From: Lachnotalea glycerini
Lineage (GTDB): Bacteria; Bacillota; Clostridia; Lachnospirales; Lachnospiraceae
Direction of reading: 5' to 3'
DNA length: 64,000 nucleotides
NCBI RefSeq assembly: GCF_003201285.1
Contig: NZ_QICS01000001.1
Span: 86,678 to 150,677, forward strand
Numbering within the stretch: the stretch's first letter is position 1; each line of letters begins with the position of its first letter. The translations under genes and the position numbers were made by a program. This document shows, one piece after another, positions 8,300 through 17,979 of the stretch. The notes under the pieces are model-generated. The model made no database searches and was not told where the DNA came from. It worked only from the letters and a program-made list of their open reading frames with translations.

Positions 8300-9400
8300 T
8301 TAAAATTTTAGTTTTTTGTTTGATTTTAGGCTTTTAATACTTACCTTTGTTTTGCTTGTAGAGCTGCTCCGACTGTTCAATGATGGTAGAGAATCTGTAG
8401 TGATTCTCGCTATATGATTAGAAACAATAAAAACAGGTGTATTTCCGTCATTATCAGATAAAACCAACATGCCAAACTCATTCTTATAAACCAATCCTGA
8501 TGCTTGAATTGAAACGCCCAACATAATTAGAACATCTGTTAATAATGGGAGATAACTTTGAATGGCGGTTAAAAGATTTGTATCACAACCAACTGGCAAA
8601 GGAGAAAGAGTATCAAGATATTTGATTGAATCATTGTATACAGTACCATCGCCAACATAAATTGAACAAATGGCATTCAGCGGGATAGCCTCGTATTGAG
8701 TACCATTTTGCAGTATTAGTATTCCTGCGTCGGTGGCGTTAGAAGAGGTATAAAGATTAGACGGTACTCCTGTGACAGTGTAGACATTGGTGGTAAAAAC
8801 TGACCAAGTGTTGCCAGAATATAAATCAATAAGTTGATTTAAGGTATAGGATAACTGAGCGATGGAAAAACAATAGGAAGTGTTGCCAAATGTTCCTTGC
8901 GGTCCCGGAGGTCCAGGAGGTCCAGGAATGCCAGGAATACCTTGCAAACCAGGAATACCAGTTAACCCCATAGGTCCGGTGGGTCCAATGCTGGAGCCGT
9001 TATCCTGCACAATAGTAAGTGTTGCTTTCACTGGTACGTTATCTGGATAGTTAATGAGAGCAGCACTGTTATTTTTCAAAGAAACAGTAACAGGAGCTGA
9101 GGTAGTATTTATAATGTTAAAGCCAACCACCTGTCCTGCTATATTTGGTGAATTACCTTTCAAAATATCGCCTTGTGAAGAATATAACGTAAAAACTGCT
9201 ACATTTGTTGTTGGGGAAGATTGTGTTGCTACCCACCAATTAATAGTATATCTTCCAGGTTCGTTAAAAGTAATTAGTCCTGAATTACTATCATAAATAA
9301 TATTTCCATCTGAATATACAATGGTGTCGAAAATTACATTACTTACATCCGGTATTACCCCTGCAGATAAACGTTCAATTTGTAATGCTATATTGCTCAA
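8300..9400 (-). CDS. Collagen-like (Gly-X-Y) protein, probably spore or cell surface
   Basis: 366 residues from a TTG start at 9400 with GTGAGGTGA just upstream. Three parts: an N-terminal beta-rich domain (about 1-133; [20 protein letters not shown] resembles the BclA/TNF-like jelly roll), a short collagen-like stretch (about 138-172: [23 protein letters not shown], some twelve Gly-X-Y triplets), and a C-terminal domain of about 190 residues ([10 protein letters not shown] onward) ending in a Ser/Lys-rich tail. No signal peptide or LPXTG motif, as for spore-coat/exosporium collagen-like proteins. The jelly roll normally follows the collagen stalk in BclA; here it precedes it. Surface role is inferred. 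Confidence 0.8.
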   Translation of the reverse strand: MSNIALQIERLSAGVIPDVSNVIFDTIVYSDGNIIYDSNSGLITFNEPGRYTINWWVATQSSPTTNVAVFTLYSSQGDILKGNSPNIAGQVVGFNIINTTSAPVTVSLKNNSAALINYPDNVPVKATLTIVQDNGSSIGPTGPMGLTGIPGLQGIPGIPGPPGPPGPQGTFGNTSYCFSIAQLSYTLNQLIDLYSGNTWSVFTTNVYTVTGVPSNLYTSSNATDAGILILQNGTQYEAIPLNAICSIYVGDGTVYNDSIKYLDTLSPLPVGCDTNLLTAIQSYLPLLTDVLIMLGVSIQASGLVYKNEFGMLVLSDNDGNTPVFIVSNHIARITTDSLPSLNSRSSSTSKTKVSIKSLKSNKKLKF

Positions 9401-9422
9401 ATAATCACCTCACTAACTTTGA

Positions 9423-9449
9423 ATTATATCATTTAGAGGTCTTTGCCAA
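9423..9449 (-). promoter_or_regulatory. Promoter of the collagen-like gene
   Basis: On the minus strand TGATATAAT gives an extended -10 (TATAAT = + strand 9423-9428) with TTGGCA (9444-9449) 15 bp upstream. It looks sigma-A-like; I see no sigma-K CATAnnnTA box near it. Confidence 0.45.
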
Positions 9450-9618
9450 TTGCACATTTACAGTATTTGCCTATGAATAAAAGCAAAATAATCAATAGGA
9501 CTTCAAAGTGCGGCATAATTCTAAATAAATAATTACAATAACTCTAAATATTATATGTTAGTCAATAATAAAAAGTGATTATCAAAAAATTAAACTTAGT
9601 TGAGACAATATATAATGA

Positions 9619-10236
9619 TTAACGGAATAATCGAAACACTCCGAATACTTTTCCTAAAATCACGACCTTATCCACGATAATTGGTTCAAGGGTGTCATTT
9701 TCAGGCTGAAGTCTATAATGCCCCTTTTCTTTATAAAAGGTCTTCACGGTAGCGGAATCATCAACCAAAGCTACTACAATATCTCCATTGCTGGCTGTTG
9801 ACTGCTTTGATACCAGGATTTGATCACCATGTAAAATCCCAACATTAATCATACTATCTCCTTTTACAGTCAGAATAAAACTTTCCGTATTAGGCATAAA
9901 TTCAGCCGGAATAGGAAAGTAGTTATTAATATTTTCGACTGCCAGAATTGGATTACCAGCAGCAACGGTACCTACTACAGGAACATTAACAACTTCGCGT
10001 CTTGTCAAATTAAAGGTATCATCTATAATTTCAATTGCTCTAGGCTTAGTAGGATCGCGTCGTATGTAACCGTTTTTCTCAAGTGTTTCAAGGTGAGAAT
10101 GAACGGAGGATGTAGATTTTAAATGAACAGCTTCACATATTTCACGAACAGCAGGCGGATAGCCCTTGCTGAGTATTTCCTTTTTTATGTATTCAAGTAT
10201 TTCTGATTGCTTAGCTGTAATTTTGCCATAAGCCAT
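9619..10236 (-). CDS. lexA: SOS repressor LexA
   Basis: 205 residues counted from the ATG at 10236, which has AGGAGG nine nt upstream. N-terminal winged helix-turn-helix ([43 protein letters not shown]), then the autocleavage region with Ala-Gly ([10 protein letters not shown]), the catalytic Ser in KGDSMIN and Lys in [13 protein letters not shown]. RecA-stimulated self-cleavage releases DNA-repair genes. Encoded alone on the minus strand with a LexA-like box inside its own promoter. The 216 bp between lexA and the collagen-like gene holds no recognisable gene. Confidence 0.97.
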   Translation of the reverse strand: MAYGKITAKQSEILEYIKKEILSKGYPPAVREICEAVHLKSTSSVHSHLETLEKNGYIRRDPTKPRAIEIIDDTFNLTRREVVNVPVVGTVAAGNPILAVENINNYFPIPAEFMPNTESFILTVKGDSMINVGILHGDQILVSKQSTASNGDIVVALVDDSATVKTFYKEKGHYRLQPENDTLEPIIVDKVVILGKVFGVFRLFR

Positions 10237-10269
10237 TAGCAATTACCTCCTAATTGTTATTATTTTAAT

Positions 10270-10298
10270 ATAATAACACATATGTTCTGCTATTGCAA
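10270..10298 (-). promoter_or_regulatory. lexA promoter
   Basis: Minus strand TTGCAA (10293-10298), 17-bp spacer, TATTAT (10270-10275). The start site would fall about 25 bp before the ribosome-binding site of lexA. Confidence 0.6.
10276..10287 (-). promoter_or_regulatory. Candidate LexA operator in the lexA promoter spacer
   Basis: Minus strand GAACATATGTGT matches the Gram-positive/clostridial LexA box GAACATATGTTC at 10 of 12 bases and fills the spacer between -35 and -10, an ideal place for autorepression. A second palindrome, ACGAATGTTCGT at 10299-10310, sits next to it and contains a GTTCG half-site. Confidence 0.5.
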
Positions 10299-10373
10299 AC
10301 GAATGTTCGTGAAAAGCAACAATAAATCAGGGTATAAATTGGGAAAAAATAGGCTGTGAATCAATCTATAGTA

Positions 10374-10382
10374 TGATATAAT
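10374..10382 (+). promoter_or_regulatory. Extended -10 promoter of pdp
   Basis: TGATATAAT (10374-10382), the same extended -10 as before obgE and at 18850. No good -35 hexamer is visible. The 5' UTR of about 115 nt shows no recognisable riboswitch. Confidence 0.5.
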
Positions 10383-10507
10383 TATAATCTATCTAAAAAA
10401 TAAAGTAGTAAAAACCTGATAAGATAATAAGTATAGAGTTTAATTAAGAATGTTACTAATAATATATCGATATTGATAAAATTTAAAAGAGAAGAGAGGT
10501 ATTCGTT

Positions 10508-11812
10508 ATGAGAATGTATGATCTGATTATGAAGAAAAGAAATGGCAGGGCTTTAGAGCAGGATGAAATTAATTTTATGGTTGAAGGCTTTACAAATGGA
10601 AGCATACCTGATTATCAGATGTCTGCAATGATGATGGCAATTTATTTCAGAGGTATGAACGAGGAGGAAACCTTGAACCTTACCATGGCTATGGCTCATA
10701 GTGGTGATGTACTTGATCTCTCTGATATAAATGGCTTGAAGGCTGATAAACATAGTACCGGTGGAGTGGGGGATAAGACTTCTCTTGTATTAGGACCTAT
10801 GGTGGCGGCACTTGGAGTCCCTGTAGCCAAAATGTCTGGAAGAGGTCTGGGACATACAGGAGGAACCATTGATAAGCTGGAAAGCTTCGAAGGGTTTTCG
10901 GTAGATATTTCGACAGAAAAATTTATTCATAATGTGAATTCAATTAAGATGTCTATTATTGGACAAACTGCGGATTTGGCACCGGCTGATAAAAAGCTAT
11001 ATGCATTGAGAGATGTAACGGCAACAGTAGACAATATGTCTTTGATTGCAAGCAGTATTATGAGTAAGAAGCTGGCGGCGGGCGCCGATACCATTGTGCT
11101 GGATGTAAAGACGGGCAGTGGTGCCTTTATGAAAACGGAACAAGATTCTGTTGCATTGGCTAAGGAAATGGTTCAGATAGGAAAGGGAGCAGGAAAGCAT
11201 ACAGTAGCAATTGTGTCGGATATGGATCAACCCCTTGGCTTTGCTGTAGGTAATGCACTGGAGGTAAAGGAAGCAATTGAAACCTTAAAGGGCGAAGGCT
11301 CTAAGGACTTACTTGAACTGTGTGTGACACTTGGCTCATACATGCTGTTTGGAACCAATAATGCCAAATCTATAGAGGAGGCAAGAGAAAAATTATACGG
11401 CACAATCGAGGATAAAAGTGCATTGGCTAAATTTGCGCAGTTTGTGAAGGCTCAAGGTGGCAATGCTGCTCCGATTTATGATACATCCCTTCTTCCCAAG
11501 GCTTCGATTATAGAGGAAATAGTATCGGAAAAGGAGGGTTATGTAGAACATATTATTACGGATGAAATAGGAATTGTTTCTCTGATTCTGGGAGGAGGAA
11601 GAGAAACAAAGGAAAGTGAGATTGATTTAGCCGTTGGTCTTGTATTACATAAAAAGGTTGGTGATTATGTAAAAATGGGTGAAAGCCTTGCTACTATTTA
11701 TGCAAATGATAAAGAAAAATTAAAGGCAGCAAAAGAAAGATTTATAAAGACTTATTCTTTTACCAGCGAAAAGAGAGAAAAGCCAAAGTTCATTAAGGGT
11801 ATCATTGAGTAA
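10508..11812 (+). CDS. pdp: Pyrimidine-nucleoside phosphorylase
   Basis: 434 residues of the thymidine/pyrimidine phosphorylase family (NP-II). The phosphate- and nucleoside-binding signature is [12 protein letters not shown] (about residues 80-91), followed by the family signature [17 protein letters not shown] (about 112-128). Three-part layout: helical N domain, alpha/beta domain, and a C-terminal domain (about 340-434). It cleaves uridine, thymidine and deoxyuridine to base plus (deoxy)ribose-1-phosphate. AGAGGT precedes the ATG. It stands alone, without the deoC/cdd partners often found nearby. Confidence 0.96.
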   Translation: MRMYDLIMKKRNGRALEQDEINFMVEGFTNGSIPDYQMSAMMMAIYFRGMNEEETLNLTMAMAHSGDVLDLSDINGLKADKHSTGGVGDKTSLVLGPMVAALGVPVAKMSGRGLGHTGGTIDKLESFEGFSVDISTEKFIHNVNSIKMSIIGQTADLAPADKKLYALRDVTATVDNMSLIASSIMSKKLAAGADTIVLDVKTGSGAFMKTEQDSVALAKEMVQIGKGAGKHTVAIVSDMDQPLGFAVGNALEVKEAIETLKGEGSKDLLELCVTLGSYMLFGTNNAKSIEEAREKLYGTIEDKSALAKFAQFVKAQGGNAAPIYDTSLLPKASIIEEIVSEKEGYVEHIITDEIGIVSLILGGGRETKESEIDLAVGLVLHKKVGDYVKMGESLATIYANDKEKLKAAKERFIKTYSFTSEKREKPKFIKGIIE

Positions 11813-11909
11813 TGCCAATTATGATATTTGCTTTGCTGTAACCTTTAAGAAAAGATATAGTTACTCTTGGTCTAATTTTAGGCAGCATTGAATTTTTCAT
11901 AACAATTTT

Positions 11910-11935
11910 GCATATATTAGCATTAGCTACATACA
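11910..11935 (+). promoter_or_regulatory. Candidate sigma-E promoter of yqfC-yqfD
   Basis: GCATATA (11910-11916), a 13-bp spacer and CATACA (11930-11935) resemble the sigma-E pattern (kmATATT ... CATACAhT). The yqfC/yqfD genes are mother-cell sporulation genes in Bacillus, which fits, but the match is partial. Confidence 0.4.
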
Positions 11936-12021
11936 GATAGAAACTACCTATGCTTGGTCAGAGACTGATTATAATAGTTTTCAGTAAGTATGTTGAAAGC
12001 AGACAGGAGGTCTATTACGCA

Positions 12022-12318
12022 ATGAGAAAAAGGGTTGAAGCGAGTCAAAAAAACACTCGACTAATGGAAAACGTTGCAGATACACTGAAGCTTCCTAAAG
12101 ATTTGCTTTTAGGCGCAGCCATTCTGACCGTTACTGGTCAAAGTGAAGCGTATGTAGAAAATTATAATGGAATAATAGAATACACAGAAAAGAAAATAAA
12201 ATTGCAGACAAAAAACTGTAGAATTGAAATATGTGGTGAAGACTTAAAAATAGTCTATTACACAAATGATGAGATGAAAATAATAGGTCAAATAGATGAA
12301 ATAAAATATCAGCACTAG
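12022..12318 (+). CDS. yqfC: Sporulation protein YqfC (YabP/YqfC family)
   Basis: 98 residues counted from the ATG at 12022 (MRKRVEASQKN). The open frame runs upstream to 11950, but AGGAGG at 12005-12010, 11 nt before this ATG, makes 12022 the best start. The LPKDLLLGAAILTVTGQSEA and VENYNGIIEY segments are typical of the YabP/YqfC family. In Bacillus yqfC is expressed in the mother cell and lies before yqfD, as here. Molecular role unknown. Confidence 0.85.
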   Translation: MRKRVEASQKNTRLMENVADTLKLPKDLLLGAAILTVTGQSEAYVENYNGIIEYTEKKIKLQTKNCRIEICGEDLKIVYYTNDEMKIIGQIDEIKYQH

Positions 12319-12329
12319 GGAGTGTTAAC

Positions 12330-13565
12330 ATGTTAATTAATCTTATGAAATTCATAAGAGGCTATTTGAAAGTACGCATTTATGGCTTTTCACCTGAAAG
12401 ATTTATCAATTTGTGTAGTAGCCGCAATATTTTAATATGGGGATTAGAAAATCGGGAAAACAAGTATGAGATGTTTTTGAGCGTAAGTGACTTTCGAAGA
12501 CTGAAACCAATTCTAAAAAAGACAAATACAAAACTTAAAATAATGGAAAGGCATGGACTTCCTTTTTTTTTACATAAATACCGAAAGAGAAAGATGTTTT
12601 TTTGCGGTATCATATTATTCGCAACAATCATTTACATATTATCAATGTTTATCTGGGATATTAATATTAGTGGCAATTATTCCAGAACAGATAATGTAAT
12701 ATTAGATTTTTTAAAAAATAATGAAATCTATCATGGCATGATGAAAAGTGAAATTGATAGCGAGCAGGTCGAACAAATGCTTCGAAGTGAATACGATGAT
12801 ATTATTTGGGCGTCAGCACAAATAAAAGGTACAAGGCTTTTAATACAGGTTCAGGAAAACACGGATGTCAGCACGATAAAAGAAAATACCACACCAAGTG
12901 ACATTGTTGCATCAAAGGATTGCATGATTAGCAGTATTATAACCAGAAAGGGTACACCTATGGCAGAAGAAGGGTCTATCGTAAAAAAAGGAGATATCCT
13001 TGTATCTGGCAGAGTAGATGTATATAATGATAATGGTGAAATTGCAGATTACCAGTACTATGCAGCGGATGCAGATATATATGCTAAAACGATAATTGAT
13101 TATAATGATGAATTTGATGTAACTTATATACAGAAAAATTACACAAATAATCAAAAGTTAAGATATTATTTAAAAATCCTTAATAAAAAAATAAACATAT
13201 TTAGTAGAAAAATCAGATATAATGAGTACGACACGTTCACAAATGAAACACCTTTAAAAATAGGAGAGAATTTTTACCTTCCTTTCGTTTTGGGCAAAAT
13301 CCAGGTAAAAGAGTATGTTTCTGAGGAGAAACAATATACAGAAGAAGAAGCTATAGAGCGTGGAAACAAGAAGCTGAGAGAATTTTGTGAAAATTTAATT
13401 GAAAAAGGGGTTCAAATTGTAGAAAATAATGTTAAAATACATATAGGAAAAAAATCTTGTATTGTTGATGGATATCTTACCGTAATTGAAAAGACAGGTA
13501 TAAGAGTAAATACAGAGATTTTGACAATCCCAGAGGAAAGGACTAATACAGATGAGCTTGAATGA
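12330..13565 (+). CDS. yqfD: Sporulation protein YqfD
   Basis: 411 residues. It has a basic N-terminal cytoplasmic part with the ERFINLCSSRNI segment, one strong membrane helix at about 87-110 (MFFCGIILFATIIYILSMFIW), and a large extracytoplasmic part (WDINISGNYSRT onward, then ITRKGTPMAEEGSIVKKGDILVSG). This single-pass layout and length match YqfD, a sigma-E-dependent protein of the engulfed forespore envelope. It lies 11 bp after yqfC and overlaps phoH by 14 bp, reproducing the Bacillus yqfC-yqfD-phoH order. Confidence 0.9.
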   Translation: MLINLMKFIRGYLKVRIYGFSPERFINLCSSRNILIWGLENRENKYEMFLSVSDFRRLKPILKKTNTKLKIMERHGLPFFLHKYRKRKMFFCGIILFATIIYILSMFIWDINISGNYSRTDNVILDFLKNNEIYHGMMKSEIDSEQVEQMLRSEYDDIIWASAQIKGTRLLIQVQENTDVSTIKENTTPSDIVASKDCMISSIITRKGTPMAEEGSIVKKGDILVSGRVDVYNDNGEIADYQYYAADADIYAKTIIDYNDEFDVTYIQKNYTNNQKLRYYLKILNKKINIFSRKIRYNEYDTFTNETPLKIGENFYLPFVLGKIQVKEYVSEEKQYTEEEAIERGNKKLREFCENLIEKGVQIVENNVKIHIGKKSCIVDGYLTVIEKTGIRVNTEILTIPEERTNTDELE

Positions 13566-14538
13566 AATTGTTATTGAAATGCCTGTTGAACATGCAAAAA
13601 ATGTATTTGGCCAATTTGATTTTTATGTTAAGAAAATAGAGAAAGCTTTAAATATAACAATAGTTGCAAGAGATGGTGAACTCAAAATATTGGGTTCACA
13701 GGCCTCTACAATAAAAGCAAAGAATATTTTTGAACAGCTTATTGAATTATCCAAAAGAGGGAATATCATAAATGAGCAGAATGTAAACTATGCAATATCC
13801 TTATCTTTTGAAGAAAATGAAGAGGCTTTGGTTGAGATTGATAAGGAAGTCATATGTCATACGATAAATGGTAAACCAATTAAGCCTAAGACGTTGGGAC
13901 AAAAGAGCTACATCGATTTAATTAAGCATAATATGATTGTATTCGGAATTGGTCCTGCAGGAACAGGTAAGACCTATTTGGCAATGGCGATGGCGATCAG
14001 TGCTTTTAAGGATAATGAGGTAAATCGCATCATTTTGACAAGGCCAGCCATTGAGGCTGGTGAAAAGTTGGGATTTTTGCCTGGTGATTTGCAAAGTAAG
14101 GTAGATCCGTATTTAAGACCTTTGTATGATGCATTATACCAGATTATGGGACCTGATAGTTTTGCTAAAAACATGGAAAAAGGATTAATTGAGGTAGCTC
14201 CTCTTGCTTATATGCGTGGAAGAACATTGGATAATGCATATATTATTTTGGATGAAGCACAAAATACCACACCAGCTCAAATGAAAATGTTCTTAACAAG
14301 AATTGGATTTGGGTCAAAGGTTATTGTAACTGGAGACAACACACAAAAGGATTTGCCATCAGGTGCAAAGTCTGGACTTGAAGTGGCTGCTAAGATTCTA
14401 AAAAGGGTGGAAGGAATTGGGTTTTGTAATTTAACTAGTCAAGATGTTGTTAGACATCCATTAGTACAAAAAATTGTAAAGGCATACGATGAGTATGAGC
14501 TCAAATATAATACAATACAAAAGACGAGAAAGAGATAA
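13552..14538 (+). CDS. phoH: PhoH family ATPase
   Basis: 328 residues. An N-terminal KH-like region (about 1-110) precedes the PhoH ATPase core, with Walker A GPAGTGKT at 134-141 and Walker B IILDEAQN with D234. PhoH proteins are ATPases linked to RNA metabolism; neighbouring ybeY supports that link. It overlaps yqfD by 14 bp and is 2 bp from the next gene, so translation is probably coupled through the run. Confidence 0.95.
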   Translation: MSLNEIVIEMPVEHAKNVFGQFDFYVKKIEKALNITIVARDGELKILGSQASTIKAKNIFEQLIELSKRGNIINEQNVNYAISLSFEENEEALVEIDKEVICHTINGKPIKPKTLGQKSYIDLIKHNMIVFGIGPAGTGKTYLAMAMAISAFKDNEVNRIILTRPAIEAGEKLGFLPGDLQSKVDPYLRPLYDALYQIMGPDSFAKNMEKGLIEVAPLAYMRGRTLDNAYIILDEAQNTTPAQMKMFLTRIGFGSKVIVTGDNTQKDLPSGAKSGLEVAAKILKRVEGIGFCNLTSQDVVRHPLVQKIVKAYDEYELKYNTIQKTRKR

Positions 14539-14540
14539 GA

Positions 14541-15734
14541 ATGAAAGACAAGTATAATCATACGGAAGCATATTATGGCATAATGACTATCATTATGTAT
14601 GTAGAAACCATTATTTTGGTTAGCGGGGCATCCTTTTTAAAAAGCAAGAGTATCGGCAGTGTTATAGCAAACATTTTTATCGGCTTGGTTTGTGTTACTA
14701 TTATTATTTTCTATATTAATAATGTAAGAATTAATAAAACACATTTTACCAAACAGATGTCAAGCTATGGTAGAATAATCAATGTATATTGGATTTTGTT
14801 TATAACTTCTTTTATTCTAACATTGATACCGAGTAATATCAGACCTATGTTTATTGTTGGAATCATAATGACGTTGGTTACGAATGAATATATGGGAATT
14901 TTATTTCAAATATATTTTTCAGTTATGATTACTTTGATATCCGCTGATTCGATTGAAGTGATCGTATTTTATCTATTGTCTGGTTTGATTGGTTGTGCGG
15001 TTGCAAAATACTTTACACAGAAGAAATTTTTTGTGTATGCTATCGTTATCATGCTTACCACTAATTTGGCATTATCTGGAATACTGGAATATATAAAAAA
15101 TAAAAATATTACTAATCAGTATATAGTAAGCTCCTTTTTGTGCACGATAGGGGGTATTGTTGCTATTATATTAATGCTTCCATATATTTATTATAGAGTA
15201 GAAAACAGAATCAGGGCAAAACTGCTTCGAATCAGTGATCCTAATTATGAGTTGATTGTAATGTTAAAAAACTATTCCAAGGATTTGTACGACCATTCTC
15301 TAAAAGTGGCCAAGCTTTCCGAACGTGTCGCTTATAAGCTGGGAGCAGATTCTCTTCTGGCTAAGGCTGGTGGCTATTATCATAAGATTGGCAAGCTTGA
15401 GGGAAAGGATTATGTCAGCTATGGAATTGAAATAGCAAGAAGTTATTCTTTTCCGGAAGAAGTAGTAGATATAATTAAACAGCATACAGGACGTCATCAA
15501 TGCCCCAAAACAATTGAGGCAGCCGTTGTTATGCTGTCTGATACAATTATATCAGCATTTGAATATTTGAATGATAAACAAAATGAATTAGTCTATGATA
15601 GAGATATTGTAATTGATCAGGTGATTGATGCAAAGCTTGATAAGGATATGCTTGATGAATCAGGTCTTACATTAAAAATGTTTCGTGATATAAAGAAATG
15701 TTTTAAACAGGAGGAAACTATTTATGACATTTAA
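14541..15734 (+). CDS. PgpH-like membrane HD-domain protein with degenerate HD motif
   Basis: 397 residues at the position of yqfF/pgpH in the Bacillus order. About seven membrane helices (15-215) are followed by a C-terminal HD-type domain (about 230-390). PgpH enzymes hydrolyse c-di-AMP and are around 700 residues with a large extracellular 7TMR-HDED domain; that domain is absent here. In the HD domain the first His (H252, YDHSLKVA) is kept, but the HD dyad reads HK (H281-K282, YYHKIGKLEG; codons CAT AAG) and the usual QHHGT reads QHTGR (H315-T316). D334 in LSDTII remains. Metal binding and catalysis are therefore doubtful; it may be regulatory. It overlaps ybeY by 11 bp. Confidence 0.8.
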   Translation: MKDKYNHTEAYYGIMTIIMYVETIILVSGASFLKSKSIGSVIANIFIGLVCVTIIIFYINNVRINKTHFTKQMSSYGRIINVYWILFITSFILTLIPSNIRPMFIVGIIMTLVTNEYMGILFQIYFSVMITLISADSIEVIVFYLLSGLIGCAVAKYFTQKKFFVYAIVIMLTTNLALSGILEYIKNKNITNQYIVSSFLCTIGGIVAIILMLPYIYYRVENRIRAKLLRISDPNYELIVMLKNYSKDLYDHSLKVAKLSERVAYKLGADSLLAKAGGYYHKIGKLEGKDYVSYGIEIARSYSFPEEVVDIIKQHTGRHQCPKTIEAAVVMLSDTIISAFEYLNDKQNELVYDRDIVIDQVIDAKLDKDMLDESGLTLKMFRDIKKCFKQEETIYDI

Positions 15735-16221
15735 TATTGAAGTGGAAACTAAAAAACAACTTTCTTTTGATTATAAAAAAATCATAGATGAAGTGATAAA
15801 TAAAGTATTGGAATTTGAAAACTGTCCTTATGAGACGGAGGTTAATCTGGTACTGACTGATGATGAAGAAATACACTCGATCAATATGGAATACAGAGGA
15901 ATTGACAGTCCTACAGATGTCTTGTCTTTTCCAATGATTGATTATATTTCACCATCAGATTTTTCTATTGTTGAAAAGAATGAGAGAGAATATTTTAATC
16001 CCGAGACAGGTGAATTAATATTAGGTGATATAATTATATCAGTTGATAAGGTGTATGAGCAGGCCAAATGCTATAATCATTCTGATGTAAGAGAATTTGC
16101 GTTTTTAATTACCCATAGTATGCTTCATTTGTGCGGTTATGATCATATGGAGAAGGCTGAGGCAAATATTATGGAAGAGAAGCAAAGTCAAATTCTTTCG
16201 GAATTAGGTATTAACAGGTAA
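15724..16221 (+). CDS. ybeY: Endoribonuclease YbeY (rRNA maturation)
   Basis: 165 residues. The zinc-binding H-x3-H-x5-H motif is complete: H131, H135 and H141 in THSMLHLCGYDH. The earlier block YRGIDSPTDVLSFP is also family-typical. YbeY takes part in 16S rRNA 3'-end maturation and ribosome quality control. AGGAGGAAAC lies before the ATG, inside the end of the PgpH-like gene. In Bacillus yqfG (ybeY) is likewise the gene after yqfF. Confidence 0.96.
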   Translation: MTFNIEVETKKQLSFDYKKIIDEVINKVLEFENCPYETEVNLVLTDDEEIHSINMEYRGIDSPTDVLSFPMIDYISPSDFSIVEKNEREYFNPETGELILGDIIISVDKVYEQAKCYNHSDVREFAFLITHSMLHLCGYDHMEKAEANIMEEKQSQILSELGINR

Positions 16222-16324
16222 AATTTTTATAAAATTACCAATATCAATAAAGTTTAGCTGATTCTTAGATTAACATCAATAGAAAGATATATTTTCTATC
16301 TGATATCAAAAATAGAGGTGCATA

Positions 16325-17974
16325 ATGGGTAAGAGAAGAAATAGTGAGTCTAATTTTATTATACAAGGAAGTATATTAGCAGTAACATCGGTAATATGTA
16401 GATTAATCGGTATTTTATATCGGATACCATTGACGAATATTATAGGCGATGAAGGTAATGGTTATTATTCCTGTGCTTTTGAGGTTTATTCTATTATGCT
16501 ATTATTATCTTCGTATAGTTTGCCAATTGCAGTGTCAAAGCTTGTATCAGCAAGAGTTGCAAAGGGACAAAGGAAAAATGCCTATCGCATCTATAAGGGT
16601 TCGTTAATATTTGCGGGTATTGCAGGTGTTACAGTCTCACTTGTTACATATTTTGGGGCAGATTTTTTGTCGGGTACATTAATGTCACAGCCGATGAGTG
16701 CGTTTGCTTTAAAAATATTAGCACCTACTCTTGTTCTTAGCGCAATTATGGGAGTAATAAGAGGATATTTCCAGGGACTAGGTACAATGATTCCGACTGT
16801 ATTTTCGCAGATTATTGAACAAATTATGAATGCGGTAGTCAGCGTGGTAGCTGCTTATTACTTATATTCTTATGGAAAAAAATTAGATGCACTGCTTTAT
16901 ACATCCGGCTATGCTCCAGCTTATGGAGCAGCAGGGGGTACATTAGGTACCGGAGCTGGAGTATTATTTGGTCTGGTATTTTTATTACTCTTGGCAATGA
17001 TGTATAAACGTGTTATAAATAGACAAATCCGCAGAGACCAAACAAGATATCGGGAAGAATATTCTGAGATTTTTAAAATATTAATTTTAACTATTATTCC
17101 TGTTATACTAAGTACTGCGATTTATAATATCAATTCCATTTTAGATCAGGGTTTGTTTAATAAAATCATGGTGTTGCAAGGAACATCTTCCAGTGATACA
17201 GCTGAGCTTTGGGGGGTGTTCAGCGGTAAATATAAATTGCTTACCAATGTCCCCTTAGCGATAGCCAATGCTTTGTCTGCATCCACAGTTCCCACCTTGG
17301 CAAGAGCCTTGGCAGAATATAATGATCGTGCTGTAAACAGAAAAATAAGCTCATCCATTCGTTTTACAATGATAGTAGTTATACCATGTGCAGTTGGTTT
17401 TACTGTAATCGCATCACCAATTTTGCAATTGCTATTTCATGATTCTAGTGTGCTTCCTGCCAGATTATTACAGATCGGTTCAATTTCGACAGTTCTTTAT
17501 GCTCTATCAACATTGACGAATGGTATTTTGCAAGGTATCAATAAAATGAATGTACCGGTAAGAAATGCTGCAATCTCGCTTGTGATTCACTTAGCTGCTT
17601 TGTTTGTTATGCTTTACTTCTTTCAATGGGGTGTTTATGCAGTAGTATATGCAAATATATTATTTGCTTTATTAATGTGCATATTAAATGCAATTGCAAT
17701 AAGAAAAAGTGTGGATTACGAACAGGAAATAAAAAGAACGTTTATTATACCAAGCATTGCTGCGTTGTTCATGGGAGTTGCTGTATTTTTGATTTATTTC
17801 TTGTTGTTTAAACTTGTTAGTAATAGCATTGCTGTATTACTGGCAATAGGGGCAGGTTCTGTCATTTATTTTATCTTATTATTGTTGCTTAAAGGGATAT
17901 CCATTGATGATTTAGAGCATATGCCTAAAGGGTATCTGCTGATAAATATTGCAGAGAAGTTTCATTTACTGTAA
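16325..17974 (+). CDS. spoVB: SpoVB-like polysaccharide/lipid flippase (MOP superfamily)
   Basis: 549 residues with about 14 hydrophobic helices and the N-terminal signature GSILAVTSVICRLIGILYRIP; the motif TNIIGDEGNGYYS is typical of SpoVB/MurJ-like MOP flippases. In Bacillus SpoVB is needed for spore cortex synthesis, probably as a lipid-linked precursor flippase. Its ATG follows AGAGGTG. The 103-bp gap before it includes a short imperfect hairpin (ATAGAAA 16279-16285 with TTTCTAT 16293-16299). Other MOP exporters could look similar, but neighbouring sporulation genes favour SpoVB. Confidence 0.85.
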   Translation: MGKRRNSESNFIIQGSILAVTSVICRLIGILYRIPLTNIIGDEGNGYYSCAFEVYSIMLLLSSYSLPIAVSKLVSARVAKGQRKNAYRIYKGSLIFAGIAGVTVSLVTYFGADFLSGTLMSQPMSAFALKILAPTLVLSAIMGVIRGYFQGLGTMIPTVFSQIIEQIMNAVVSVVAAYYLYSYGKKLDALLYTSGYAPAYGAAGGTLGTGAGVLFGLVFLLLLAMMYKRVINRQIRRDQTRYREEYSEIFKILILTIIPVILSTAIYNINSILDQGLFNKIMVLQGTSSSDTAELWGVFSGKYKLLTNVPLAIANALSASTVPTLARALAEYNDRAVNRKISSSIRFTMIVVIPCAVGFTVIASPILQLLFHDSSVLPARLLQIGSISTVLYALSTLTNGILQGINKMNVPVRNAAISLVIHLAALFVMLYFFQWGVYAVVYANILFALLMCILNAIAIRKSVDYEQEIKRTFIIPSIAALFMGVAVFLIYFLLFKLVSNSIAVLLAIGAGSVIYFILLLLLKGISIDDLEHMPKGYLLINIAEKFHLL

Positions 17975-17979
17975 ACAAT

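Noticed and set aside
17626-17811. 61-codon frame inside spoVB
   Set aside because: Cys/Ile-rich out-of-frame reading of a membrane-helix region; spoVB continues intact through it.
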